Assembly (NCBI GenBank): GCA_022653675.1
Contig: JALCST010000009.1
Span: 1 to 64,000, forward strand
Length of the DNA stretch: 64,000 nt
Reading direction: 5' to 3'
DNA from: Bacteroidales bacterium
GTDB taxonomy: Bacteria > Bacteroidota > Bacteroidia > Bacteroidales > UBA932
Shown here piece by piece: positions 8,164 through 16,820 of the stretch (within the stretch, counting starts at the first letter, position 1; each line of letters opens with the position of its first letter). The translations under genes were made by a program, and so were the position numbers. A model generated the notes under the pieces. It was not told the DNA's origin. It made no database searches and saw only the letters and a program-made list of their open reading frames with translations.

Positions 8164-8170
8164 TTTATGC

Positions 8171-8668
8171 TTATATTATGGTTGTTTCTAAAATTTTCTT
8201 AAGGGTGTCAAAATCATCGTAGTCTAACTTAAGCTTTTTGCTTCTGGCAAATATCGAATGTTCTATTTTCCTAAGGGTTTCGACGATATCCGCCAAAATC
8301 GGATCATCTTCATATCTACGAGTTGTTTTGATTCCGCCATTGCCTATTATCAGCAAACGGTCTGAAAATCTGATACAGTACAATCTTATGGTGCCGATGT
8401 CTTTTTTTCTTCTTTGCTGGATAACCAATGGAATAGCAACTACGTTTCTTCCCTCCGGCCTGAAAAGGTTCTCCCGCGCTCCACAATCTTTCAGCATTTT
8501 ATCAATTGCAGCAATGATTGATTCGAAATCGCACTTCAACTGAGCTTCGCTATGGGATGAGTGATTCAATAAAAACTTCTCGAACTCTGTCATTTCTTCG
8601 CCGTCATACTTCGGCGAATAGATGCTTACCTTATCGGTTTCCATTAATAGTTCGAGCTTCCCCATCAT
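8171..8668 (-). CDS. RelE/HigB-like toxin of TAC module
   Basis: 165 aa, first gene of the operon. The centre (FRPEGRNVVAIPL, TIRLYCIRFSDRLLIIGNGG, IKTTRRYEDDP) matches Bacteroidetes proteins annotated as type II RelE/ParE-superfamily toxins, which are usually ribosome-dependent mRNA interferases. The catalytic residues of this branch are not obvious by eye. It is followed 7 nt later by the XRE antitoxin, an order (toxin first) shared with HigBA. A -7-like box TATCTTTG (minus strand, 8693-8686) lies 18 nt before the start. Confidence 0.72.
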   Translation of the reverse strand: MMGKLELLMETDKVSIYSPKYDGEEMTEFEKFLLNHSSHSEAQLKCDFESIIAAIDKMLKDCGARENLFRPEGRNVVAIPLVIQQRRKKDIGTIRLYCIRFSDRLLIIGNGGIKTTRRYEDDPILADIVETLRKIEHSIFARSKKLKLDYDDFDTLKKILETTII

Positions 8669-8762
8669 TCCATAAATTTGGAATACAAAGATACAAACTT
8701 TCTCATTGCAAATGAAGAAAACTTCACTTTTTTGTTAAGTTTCTAGGTGGGGTAACTCTGTA

Positions 8763-8837
8763 CAAACCTCGGGTTTGGTGGCGAAAGTTGGGTTATACGC
8801 TCTGTGTGGCGGTTTTGGTTACCAAACCCCGGGTTTG
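8763..8837. repeat. REP/BIME-like element, full unit (copy 3)
   Basis: Two palindromes (8763-8777, 8823-8837) with the standard spacer. It ends 16 nt before the lactate dehydrogenase stop codon, between that gene's 3' end and the 5' side of the TAC operon. Confidence 0.85.
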
Positions 8838-8853
8838 GATGGCGGGTTAAATG

Positions 8854-9813
8854 CTACAAGTCCATTTGGTCCAGGAGTTTGCGTAGCATTGTCGCGGAAC
8901 TTTCCAGCTGCGCCTGCTCTTCCTTGTTCAGATTCAATCGTACCACATGATTGACGCCTGTCGCATTCAATACGGCCGGCAACCCGATGTACAAGTCTTT
9001 GACAATGTCGTAAGTACCGCCGTTATATGCCGAAATCGGTACGATCCGGTTGTCGTCGTTCAATATGAAGGAGGTGAGGCTTACAAGGGTCATGCCTATT
9101 CCGTAATAGGTTGCTTTCTTGCGTTTTATGATTTCGTAAGCGGCGTTCTTGACCGAATTGTGGATCTCTTCCAGATCGTTGAAATCGGCATTCGGGATTG
9201 TATTCATCACGTCCACAAGCGGTTTCGCCCCAACGTAGGCGTTCGACCAGCAAACGAATTCGGAATCACCATGTTCGCCCATGATATAGGCGTGGATGTT
9301 TTTCACCGAAATGTTGATTTTTTTGGCGATTTCGAACCGTAACCTTGCCGTATCGAGGGACGTCCCGCTGCCGATCACCCTTGACGACGGCAGGCCGGAA
9401 GCCTTCCATGCGACGTACGACAAAATGTCGACCGGGTTCGACGCGACCAGGATGATCCCATCAAACCCGCTTTTTATTACCTGGGTTACAACGTTTTTCA
9501 TGATGGCCGCATTCCTGTTCAATAAATCAAGCCGCGTTTCCCCTTCTTTTTGCGAAACGCCGGCCGTGATTACGACGATGTCGGCGTCTGCACAATCCTC
9601 ATATTCACCGGCATAGATTTTCATTATCCTTGGAGCGAATGACATTCCATGGTTCAGGTCCATGGCTTCGCCTTCGGCGCGTTCTTTATTGATGTCGATC
9701 AAAACCAGCTCGTTAACGGTTCCCTGGTTCAGCAGGGAATAAGCATAGCTCATCCCGACCATCCCGGTGCCGATGATCACGACCTTACTTTTTGTAATAG
9801 TATCTGTTCTCAT
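8854..9813 (-). CDS. ldh: L-lactate dehydrogenase
   Basis: 319 aa, the usual length. The NAD-binding Rossmann motif is GTGMVG at 15-20 and the catalytic His181 lies in MGEHGDSE. Substrate-loop Gln88 (GVSQKEGETR) marks lactate rather than malate dehydrogenase, with Arg94 and Arg157 as catalytic/substrate-binding arginines. It reduces pyruvate to L-lactate with NADH in the cytoplasm, a fermentative redox outlet. It is monocistronic, flanked by REP-like elements on both sides. Confidence 0.95.
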   Translation of the reverse strand: MRTDTITKSKVVIIGTGMVGMSYAYSLLNQGTVNELVLIDINKERAEGEAMDLNHGMSFAPRIMKIYAGEYEDCADADIVVITAGVSQKEGETRLDLLNRNAAIMKNVVTQVIKSGFDGIILVASNPVDILSYVAWKASGLPSSRVIGSGTSLDTARLRFEIAKKINISVKNIHAYIMGEHGDSEFVCWSNAYVGAKPLVDVMNTIPNADFNDLEEIHNSVKNAAYEIIKRKKATYYGIGMTLVSLTSFILNDDNRIVPISAYNGGTYDIVKDLYIGLPAVLNATGVNHVVRLNLNKEEQAQLESSATMLRKLLDQMDL

Positions 9814-10028
9814 TTTTTTATATTTTTAATTTGGCTCGTTTCATTATCTTTTCCCGGAAGATTTATCAAATCTTTCATGATTTAGGTGAATAAAATTCAA
9901 ATACTGTTGCCCTGTTTGTAACATAACGTTAAATTTTAAATGTATTAAACGCCTTACTTTCAGTGGAAAACGTCGTAAAGATACGATATAAACTAAATGT
10001 TGCAAAAAAACCTCCTGCACCACCTGTA

Positions 10029-10103
10029 CAAACCTCGGGTTTGGTGGCGAAAGTTGGGCTATACGCTCTGTGGGGCATTTTTGGTTACCAAACCTCGGGT
10101 TTG
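10029..10103. repeat. REP/BIME-like element, full unit (copy 4)
   Basis: Palindromes at 10029-10043 and 10089-10103 with standard spacer, followed by tacgggggg. The same end (tacggggg) is seen in the unit at 11817, on the far side of the ATPase gene. Confidence 0.85.
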
Positions 10104-10157
10104 TACGGGGGGTTCTCATAGGTGCAAATTAAGCACAAGAAAAAATGCTTAATCTGA

Positions 10158-10207
10158 TTTTACTTCATAAAACGCTGATATACAATCAGCAATGGCTGCA
10201 TGCTAAT
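10158..10207. repeat. Flanking direct repeat with hairpin, left copy
   Basis: Segment beginning TTTTACTTCATAAAAC, then GCTGAT-ATACA-ATCAGC, a 6-bp hairpin. It recurs at 11912-11961 with the stem changed to ATTGAT/ATCAAT. Both copies follow a REP-like unit at a similar distance, so the ATPase gene sits between two composite direct repeats. Confidence 0.65.
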
Positions 10208-10313
10208 ACTTGTGTCCTCGATTCCATGCTTATTAAGGCTATTAATTACTGCTTAAGATGAATAAGTATTGCAAAATAAGCTAAAATATTTATTATTAAT
10301 AGGACATAATTCT

Positions 10314-10321
10314 TAACTTTG
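10314..10321 (+). promoter_or_regulatory. Bacteroidetes -7 box for ATPase gene
   Basis: TAACTTTG fits TAnnTTTG exactly and lies 25 nt before the ATG at 10346. It overlaps the alternative TTG start at 10319, which argues for the ATG. A clear -33 TTTG is not seen. Confidence 0.45.
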
Positions 10322-10345
10322 GTACCAAAGAAAAGAACCTGCCTA

Positions 10346-11809
10346 ATGGAATACACGGAAATACTTGAGAAGCAAATTATAGGACGCCTGAGAGTTGACA
10401 ATCCATGGTGGACTGAGAATGTAATCCCACAATTTTACAGAGATATGACACCTCGTATCTACATTGATATCTTTTATCCTCTTGTCAGCGACCTTAGTGT
10501 TCGCAGGGCTTTGATCCTTATGGGACCCAGGCGTGTTGGCAAGACGGTCATGATATTTCATACCGTCCAGAAGCTGATAGACAGTGGTGTCTCGCCACAA
10601 AACATCATTTATATCTCCGTCGAAACCCCGATATACAACAATATATATCTTGAACAACTCCTCAACCTTGCCAAACAGGCACTCAATAAGCCAGAACGGG
10701 ATAATGCTACATATTATGTCTTTTTCGACGAAATCCAATACTTAAAAGAATGGGAAGTTAATCTCAAGTCTCTCGTTGACACATATAGAAATATGAAATT
10801 TATAGCCTCAGGATCAGCTGCTGCAGAGCTAAAGAAAAAAAGTGATGAAAGCGGCGCGGGCAGGTTTACGGATTTCAATCTTCCACCTTTGACATTCTAT
10901 GAATACATCCATTTGAAAGATTACAAACAGCTCCTGTCCGAATCTGAAATCCTTTGGCACGGACACAAAATACCATGCAATACTTCGGTAGATATCGATA
11001 AACTCAATGCATTATTTATCGATTATATCAATTACGGAGGATATCCTGAAGTAGTATTCTCTGATAAAATCAGGGAAAACCCCGGACAATTCGTAAGGCA
11101 CGATATCATTGATAAGGTCCTTCTCAGGGATTTGCCGAGTTTATACGGTATCTCCGATGTCCAGGAACTCAATTCGTTTTTTACGATGATTGCATATCAT
11201 TCAGGAAAACAGTTCTCATACGAAGCCTTGTCGAAAGAATCCGGTGTACGTAAGGATTTGTTGAAGAAATACATTGAATATCTTGAAGCTGCGTTCCTTA
11301 TCAAAGTAATCCATAGGACGGATGACACGGCAAAGAACTACCAAAGGGAGACCAGTTTCAAGATTTATCTCACAAATCCTTCACTTAGGTGTGCCCTTTT
11401 CCAACCGATCAAAGAAACAGACGAGGAAATCGGCAATATGGTTGAAACGGCTGTGTATGCACAATGGATTCCGCGAATCGGGACCAACATCAGTTACGCT
11501 AACTGGAACTTCAGCAGAAAGGACAGAGGTGAAGTTGATATAGTCGGCATAAACCCGGCTAAACTAAAGCCGGAATGGGCCGTTGAGGTAAAATGGTCGG
11601 ACCGATATTATGAAAAACCAGACGACCTCACGTCATTGAAAACTTATATGGAAAGAAACTCTATGGATTATGCTATGGTAACGACCAAGACGACAACAGG
11701 CATGAAGGAAATGCCGTTCGGTATACTCCAGTTCCTGCCAGTAGCATGCTATGCATATACAGTAGGTGAAAACACACTTAAATCAACAAAAGCATCATTT
11801 GGACTTTGA
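10346..11809 (+). CDS. AAA+/DUF4143 ATP-binding protein
   Basis: 487 aa from the ATG at 10346; an in-frame TTG at 10319 is part of the promoter box. Walker A GPRRVGKT is at 60-67 and Walker B FFDEIQ at about 127-131. The AAA domain is followed by a winged-helix-like segment and a C-terminal DUF4143 domain (GEVDIVGINPA...EVKWSDR) resembling a restriction-nuclease fold. It belongs to a different subfamily from the two AAA_14 paralogues in this window. The gene is bracketed by direct repeats plus REP-like units, so it may have moved as a cassette. Biological role of the family is unclear. Confidence 0.85.
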   Translation: MEYTEILEKQIIGRLRVDNPWWTENVIPQFYRDMTPRIYIDIFYPLVSDLSVRRALILMGPRRVGKTVMIFHTVQKLIDSGVSPQNIIYISVETPIYNNIYLEQLLNLAKQALNKPERDNATYYVFFDEIQYLKEWEVNLKSLVDTYRNMKFIASGSAAAELKKKSDESGAGRFTDFNLPPLTFYEYIHLKDYKQLLSESEILWHGHKIPCNTSVDIDKLNALFIDYINYGGYPEVVFSDKIRENPGQFVRHDIIDKVLLRDLPSLYGISDVQELNSFFTMIAYHSGKQFSYEALSKESGVRKDLLKKYIEYLEAAFLIKVIHRTDDTAKNYQRETSFKIYLTNPSLRCALFQPIKETDEEIGNMVETAVYAQWIPRIGTNISYANWNFSRKDRGEVDIVGINPAKLKPEWAVEVKWSDRYYEKPDDLTSLKTYMERNSMDYAMVTTKTTTGMKEMPFGILQFLPVACYAYTVGENTLKSTKASFGL

Positions 11810-11816
11810 TGTACTC

Positions 11817-11891
11817 CAAACCTCGGGTTTGGGTGCGAAAGTCGCGTTATACGCGCTGTGGGGCATTTTTGGTTACCAAACCCCGGGTTTG
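11817..11891. repeat. REP/BIME-like element, full unit (copy 5)
   Basis: Begins 8 nt after the ATPase stop codon. Palindromes at both ends, standard spacer. Confidence 0.85.
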
Positions 11892-11911
11892 TACGGGGGT
11901 TCTTAATGTGA

Positions 11912-11961
11912 CTTTACTTCATAAAACATTGATATACAATTATCAATGACTACATATTAAT
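11912..11961. repeat. Flanking direct repeat with hairpin, right copy
   Basis: Matches 10158-10207. The hairpin stem differs at paired positions (ATTGAT/ATCAAT in place of GCTGAT/ATCAGC), so base pairing is kept while sequence changes. Confidence 0.65.
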
Positions 11962-11974
11962 GATGATTGTACTC

Positions 11975-12049
11975 CAAACCTCGGGTTTGGGTGCGAAAGT
12001 TGGGTTATACGCGCTGTAAGGCGTTTTTGGTTACCAAACCTCGGGTTTG
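11975..12049. repeat. REP/BIME-like element, full unit (copy 6)
   Basis: Second unit in this spacer, 84 nt after the previous one, ending tactgcagcgg; a decayed fragment follows near 12113. Confidence 0.85.
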
Positions 12050-12293
12050 TACTGCAGCGGGTTTTAAAGGGTACAGCGTGGGGTTTGTACGGCGGTGCGT
12101 GCACTCGTGCCCCCTCGGGTTTGTACAGCGGTACTAGATGATACGGCAAACGGCATTTATTATTAGAGTTGTTTAGCAAAATGGGGGGAATCGCTTAATT
12201 CAGGTATTTGAATAACCCCTTAAATCCACTTTTTTTTACTTCCGTTCCTGCGATAATATTGTGTAAAACAAATAATAGAACGATTCGGGTTCC

Positions 12294-13647
12294 GATAGTG
12301 TTCCAAAAAGTGTGTCTGAGAAAAACAAAGGCCAATATTTTTAAGAGATTTGTAAAACAAAAAAGAGTACAACTTAAAAACAAAGGCCTTATGGAGTACA
12401 CAAAGGAACAAATTTCCGAGTTAATAAGCAAACATACGGAAAGGGAACATGGATTACAGGATTTATTGGAAATAATGCTGGAGAGCATGATGAGTGCGGA
12501 ACGAGGGGAATACCTGTCAGGAGACAGGAGTGGCGACAAGGGTAACGGGTATAGGCTTGGACACACATACGGCCAAGGGCGGACGCTGGAATTCCGGATA
12601 CCGCGAGACCGTTACGGTAATTTTCATCCCCAGATACTTGCGATATTGAAGGACCAGGAGGAGGAATGCGAGAAGCTGGCAGGGGTGTTATATACGAAAG
12701 GACTGACGCAGAGTCAAGTGGGAGATGTCTTTGAGGAGATATACGGGGAACACTACAGCAAGGCGAGCATATCGCGTATGCTGGAGTACCTGCGGAAGGA
12801 CGTTGGGGAATGGTTATGCCGGTCACTCGACGAATATTATCCCGTGCTGTTCATAGATTGCGTTTTCATAAAGGTACACAGACGAAGGAGCTGTGCTTCT
12901 GAGGCCTTTTATGTTATGGTTGGTGTGAAAGACGACAAGACACGGGAAGTACTTGGCATATATGATCGTCCTGCGGAAAGCGCAACGGGTTGGTGCGAGA
13001 TGTTGAACGAGATCCGCAAGCGGGGTGTCGGGAAGATAGGTCTTATCGTAGCGGACGGTCTCGGCGGATTGGACGAAGCTGTGGCCGCATCTTTCCCCGG
13101 AACGCCATTACAGCGATGTACGACACACTTGAAGCGCAATATGATGAATCGCGTCCGTCATGGCGACAAAGCCGAACTTGCAGAAGACCTGAGGCAGGTA
13201 TTCCGTACAGGGGATGAATCATATACGGTGGAAAAGGCGTGGGACAGGTGGCAGGCACTTTGTGGGAAATGGGGTAAGGATTACCGGTCGATCCGAAATA
13301 TGTCCGGCGATCCGCTTTATAAAAATTACTTCACGTATCTCAATTACCATCCGAGGATACAGTCGATGATATATACGACGAATTGGATAGAACGGCTCCA
13401 GAAGGACTTCAGAAGGGTTACCAGGATGCGTGGGGCTATGCCTAACGAGGAATCGGTCCTGCTCCTGATGGGTAAGACGGCCATGGACAAGGAGGCCTAT
13501 TACCGGCAGTTGCCCGGTATCGATCGTGACAAGACCCTTTTCCCGGACTGACAGATAATGTTTAATAAAAACAAAAAATAAACACTAATTTTGATCGCTC
13601 TTTTAAATCATTGGTCTGGTTCCAGACACACTTTTTGAAACACTACC
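12294..13647 (+). mobile_element. IS256-family insertion sequence, intact
   Basis: A 1354-bp element with imperfect terminal inverted repeats. The left end is GATAGTGTTCCAAAAAGTGT and the right end, read inward, is GGTAGTGTTTCAAAAAGTGT; both continue GTCTG. It is flanked by a perfect 8-bp target duplication CGGGTTCC (12286-12293 and 13648-13655), as expected for this family. It carries a full transposase gene. It inserted about 150 bp upstream of the susC start and separates that gene from its former upstream DNA. The perfect duplication and intact gene point to a recent event. Confidence 0.93.
12391..13551 (+). CDS. IS256-family (mutator-type) transposase
   Basis: 386 aa from the ATG at 12391, a normal length. 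The frame is open upstream to 12208, but that runs through the left inverted repeat and is not needed. The DDE triad is visible: Asp in FIDCVFIK, Asp in VADGLGG, and Glu in TNWIERLQKDFRR, with the C-x2-H of the insertion domain in QRCTTHLKRN. It catalyses cut- or copy-out transposition of the surrounding element. Only copy in the window. Confidence 0.93.
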   Translation: MEYTKEQISELISKHTEREHGLQDLLEIMLESMMSAERGEYLSGDRSGDKGNGYRLGHTYGQGRTLEFRIPRDRYGNFHPQILAILKDQEEECEKLAGVLYTKGLTQSQVGDVFEEIYGEHYSKASISRMLEYLRKDVGEWLCRSLDEYYPVLFIDCVFIKVHRRRSCASEAFYVMVGVKDDKTREVLGIYDRPAESATGWCEMLNEIRKRGVGKIGLIVADGLGGLDEAVAASFPGTPLQRCTTHLKRNMMNRVRHGDKAELAEDLRQVFRTGDESYTVEKAWDRWQALCGKWGKDYRSIRNMSGDPLYKNYFTYLNYHPRIQSMIYTTNWIERLQKDFRRVTRMRGAMPNEESVLLLMGKTAMDKEAYYRQLPGIDRDKTLFPD

Positions 13648-13707
13648 CGGGTTCCCCCCGGAATCCACTTCTTTATCACATAGCGGAGATATGGAAATAA
13701 AAGTAAA

Positions 13708-13715
13708 TATTTTTG
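13708..13715 (+). promoter_or_regulatory. Possible -7 box of susC operon
   Basis: TATTTTTG fits TAnnTTTG, 92 nt before the susC ATG and 60 nt right of the insertion sequence. No TTTG stands at the usual -33 distance, so support is weak. The native promoter may therefore have survived the insertion. Confidence 0.3.
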
Positions 13716-13806
13716 TTTCAGGAACAATGAAAAAATCGGTTTGAAACATTTATTAATAACAAATCACAAATCTTAAAAACTAATCATTAAACCATAAAAA
13801 AAGCCC

Positions 13807-16800
13807 ATGAAAAAATTATTGACCTTATTGCTTCTCGGACTGAGCTGTGTCGCGTTTGCCCAAAACAAGCGGACAATCACCGGCAAGGTTACAGGGGACA
13901 ACGACGAACCTTTCGTAGGGGTCTTTGTCACCGAGCAGGGAACGAACAACGGAGCACCCACTGACATTGACGGTAATTATTCAATTACCGTCAGGAATGG
14001 AGCTACTCTTGTTTTTACATTCATCGGTTACAAGACCCAAACATTTGCTGTCGGAGAATCATCCGTCATAAATGTCAATATGGAACAGGATGTTTCCAAT
14101 CTGGAAGAGGTCGTGGTCATCGGCTACGGTACTTCCAAAAGGAGCAGTCTTACCGGGTCACTTTCTCAGGTAAGCAGCAGTTCATTTGAAAATCAGAAAG
14201 TCACACGTGTGGATCAAGCTCTTCAGGGGCGGGCTTCAGGTGTACAGGTATCAAATACCGTTGGAGCTCCCGGCGGAGATGTAAGAATACGTATCCGCGG
14301 TGCCAATTCGATACTTGGCGATAACAGCCCTCTTTTCGTAGTCGACGGCTTTGTCGGCGTTGATTTCTCATCCATCAACCCTGAAGACATCGCTTCGATC
14401 GAAGTTCTGAAGGATGCGTCGTCGACAGCCATCTATGGATCCAGGGGAGCAAACGGGGTCGTCCTTATCACAACGAAGGCAGGCTCCAAGAACGGTAAGA
14501 TTAACGTGACATATGATGGGAGCGTTACGGTTTCCAACATCATCAAGAAGTACGATCTTCTCAGTGCCGGACAATATGCAGAAGCCTATAATGCCCACTC
14601 CGAAGCTTTCGGTTTGAATCCGCAGTTCACACAGGATGAAATTGACGAGTACTATGAGAACGGAGGCTATGATTACGTAGATGCCGTTCTCCGTACGGCT
14701 ATTTCACACCAGCATCAGCTTAGCATATCGGGTGGTACCACACAGACCCAATGGCGTATTTCCGGAAATTATCTTAACCAGGAGGGGATCGTCAAGGAAT
14801 CCTCATATGACAGGTTCAATGTGAGAGCTAACCTGAACACCAATGTCAACGACAGACTGTCATTTCGTTTTAACATAAATACCAGCACCTCGAATGGTTA
14901 CAATAACAGTGGTTATAGCGGAGCCTCTACCGTCCTTAACCAGGCGATAGCTTGGGCACCTACTACTGATCCTTATAATGAAGATGGGACATATGTTACG
15001 AATGACCCTGTCGGATCATTGAAAGCAAATCCTCTGGCACTAATATATGATGCCGAATCTATTGCAGAAAAGACCTTTATCACAATGCTTGGAGGATTGA
15101 ATTACAAGATCATGGATGGATTTTCAATCGACCTTCAAGCTGCTTCGGACCAGCAATTCCTCAAGGACAAATCCTGGAGCGGCACCTATGCTTCGAGGGG
15201 AACCCCAAGTGCCGGACTTACGGATTCGAAAGCGAGAACCATTCAAACCACTTCTCAGATTTCATACGACAAGACTTTCGGAAATCATTCCATCAATGCG
15301 GTTGCAGCCGTGGAAACACAATCCTATACATATTCAAGCCATCAGTCCACTTCCACCGGTCTTGTTTTCCCTTCCCTCAAGTACGATAATTTATCCCAAG
15401 CAACCTCAAAAGAGACGGCGAGCGATTATTCCATGTGGACGTTACTTTCATATATAGCACGTGTCAATTATTCCTACGCAGACAAATATCTTGCTTCAGT
15501 TTCCATCAGAAGGGACGGTTCGTCAAAATTCTCCGACGATAATAAATTCAGCACGTTCCCTGCAGCAGCCGTTGCATGGAACCTCGGTAAGGAGGAATTC
15601 ATGAAGAATGTTACCGTAATCAGCAACCTCAAGATCCGTGCAAGCTGGGGTTTCACCGGAAGCCAGGCAATCAGCCCTTATGCGACCAAGTATCTGTTTG
15701 ACGGAACCACATATCCTTTCTCCATGGGCACATCCACAAGCGGTATAATCGCCGGTGACCCGGCCAACACTGATTTGAAATGGGAAACTACCGAACAGAA
15801 GGACATAGGTTTTGATATAGGTCTCTTTGACGGAAGAATCTCCCTTGAAGCGGACTACTATGTTAAGGATACCAAGGACCTTCTTCTTGACAAAAATGTT
15901 CCTGCGTATCTCGGTGGAAGCAGCATCACTTCCAACATAGGCAAGATGCGCAACAACGGATTCGACTTCACCCTTACAGGTAAGATTATTGAAAAGAAGG
16001 ACATTTCCCTTGAATCGTCTGTCAATTTTTCAATTCTCAAGAATAAGGTCGTTGATCTTGGTGGCAACGAGACGGTATATGTATCAACGAACCTTACCGG
16101 AATCAACGATGGGGCATATGATCTCATTTACAGGGTCGGTCAGCCCCTCGGTACTCTTTTCGGACTGAAATATCTGGGACCCTGGCAAGCGGACGAAGCG
16201 GATCTCGCTGCCGAATACGGCTGTGTTCCGGGCGATGCAAGATATGAGGATCGAGACGGAAACAAGATATATGACAGTAGCGACTACCAGATCATCGGTT
16301 ATGCAATGCCGAAATACACCCTTGGCTGGAACACTTCCTTTAATTGGAAGAACTTCTCGTTCAATATGTTTCTCCAGGGAGTCTTTGGAACGGACAAACT
16401 TAATTATAACAGATGTATCAACATGATGGCGTCCCGCGATGTCCGTGGAGCCAGATTTACAGAGATTCTCGAACGTTATATTCCCGGTGTGCAGGAAGAT
16501 ACATATCTCCCTTCATGGAGCACGACAAGCAAATGGTATCCTGTTTCAAGCTTGTGGCTTGAGGATGCAAGCTTCCTCCGCATGAAGAATCTCAGCGTTG
16601 CTTACGACTTCAGCGTTCCTGATCTTGCCGACTTCACCGTCTCACTCAATGCGACAAACCTGTTTACTATTACCAAATACAAGGGAATTGATCCTGAAGC
16701 AAGTAATGTCGGAAGCGATTCAGATGTCACTCAGGGTCTTGACTACGGAGCATATCCGAATTCCCGTTCATTCACGATTGGACTTAACGTCAAATTCTAA
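13807..16800 (+). CDS. SusC/RagA-family TonB-dependent outer-membrane transporter
   Basis: 997 aa. A signal peptide (1-19, ending CVAFAQ) is followed by a carboxypeptidase-like beta-sandwich (about 22-95). The SusC signature EVVVIGYGT is at 101-109, then the plug domain with VRIRIRGANSI and VEVLKDASSTAIYGSRGANG-type motifs, then the barrel ending in a C-terminal aromatic (KF). It imports oligosaccharides across the outer membrane using TonB energy, with the SusD lipoprotein as its lid. The next gene, 20 nt on, is that SusD. The GH5 and agarase-like enzymes downstream define a polysaccharide utilisation locus. No sensor/regulator gene is adjacent; the upstream side is occupied by the IS256 element. 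Confidence 0.96.
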   Translation: MKKLLTLLLLGLSCVAFAQNKRTITGKVTGDNDEPFVGVFVTEQGTNNGAPTDIDGNYSITVRNGATLVFTFIGYKTQTFAVGESSVINVNMEQDVSNLEEVVVIGYGTSKRSSLTGSLSQVSSSSFENQKVTRVDQALQGRASGVQVSNTVGAPGGDVRIRIRGANSILGDNSPLFVVDGFVGVDFSSINPEDIASIEVLKDASSTAIYGSRGANGVVLITTKAGSKNGKINVTYDGSVTVSNIIKKYDLLSAGQYAEAYNAHSEAFGLNPQFTQDEIDEYYENGGYDYVDAVLRTAISHQHQLSISGGTTQTQWRISGNYLNQEGIVKESSYDRFNVRANLNTNVNDRLSFRFNINTSTSNGYNNSGYSGASTVLNQAIAWAPTTDPYNEDGTYVTNDPVGSLKANPLALIYDAESIAEKTFITMLGGLNYKIMDGFSIDLQAASDQQFLKDKSWSGTYASRGTPSAGLTDSKARTIQTTSQISYDKTFGNHSINAVAAVETQSYTYSSHQSTSTGLVFPSLKYDNLSQATSKETASDYSMWTLLSYIARVNYSYADKYLASVSIRRDGSSKFSDDNKFSTFPAAAVAWNLGKEEFMKNVTVISNLKIRASWGFTGSQAISPYATKYLFDGTTYPFSMGTSTSGIIAGDPANTDLKWETTEQKDIGFDIGLFDGRISLEADYYVKDTKDLLLDKNVPAYLGGSSITSNIGKMRNNGFDFTLTGKIIEKKDISLESSVNFSILKNKVVDLGGNETVYVSTNLTGINDGAYDLIYRVGQPLGTLFGLKYLGPWQADEADLAAEYGCVPGDARYEDRDGNKIYDSSDYQIIGYAMPKYTLGWNTSFNWKNFSFNMFLQGVFGTDKLNYNRCINMMASRDVRGARFTEILERYIPGVQEDTYLPSWSTTSKWYPVSSLWLEDASFLRMKNLSVAYDFSVPDLADFTVSLNATNLFTITKYKGIDPEASNVGSDSDVTQGLDYGAYPNSRSFTIGLNVKF

Positions 16801-16820
16801 CTCATTAAAGACAATTCATA

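Larger units (their letters stand above)
9814..10345. other. Intergenic region upstream of DUF4143 ATPase
   Basis: Divergent spacer between ldh and the ATPase. It holds the ldh leader, a full REP-like unit, and a 50-nt hairpin-bearing segment (10158-10207) that recurs on the other side of the ATPase. A -7 promoter box lies at 10314-10321. No gene is seen. Confidence 0.6.
11810..12285. other. Repeat-filled intergenic region before IS256 element
   Basis: Holds two full REP-like units, the right copy of the hairpin direct repeat, and a partial palindrome (about 12113-12124, ctcgggtttgtacagcgg). An AT-rich stretch then runs up to the insertion sequence. This last part is the former upstream region of the susC operon. 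No gene is seen. Confidence 0.6.
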
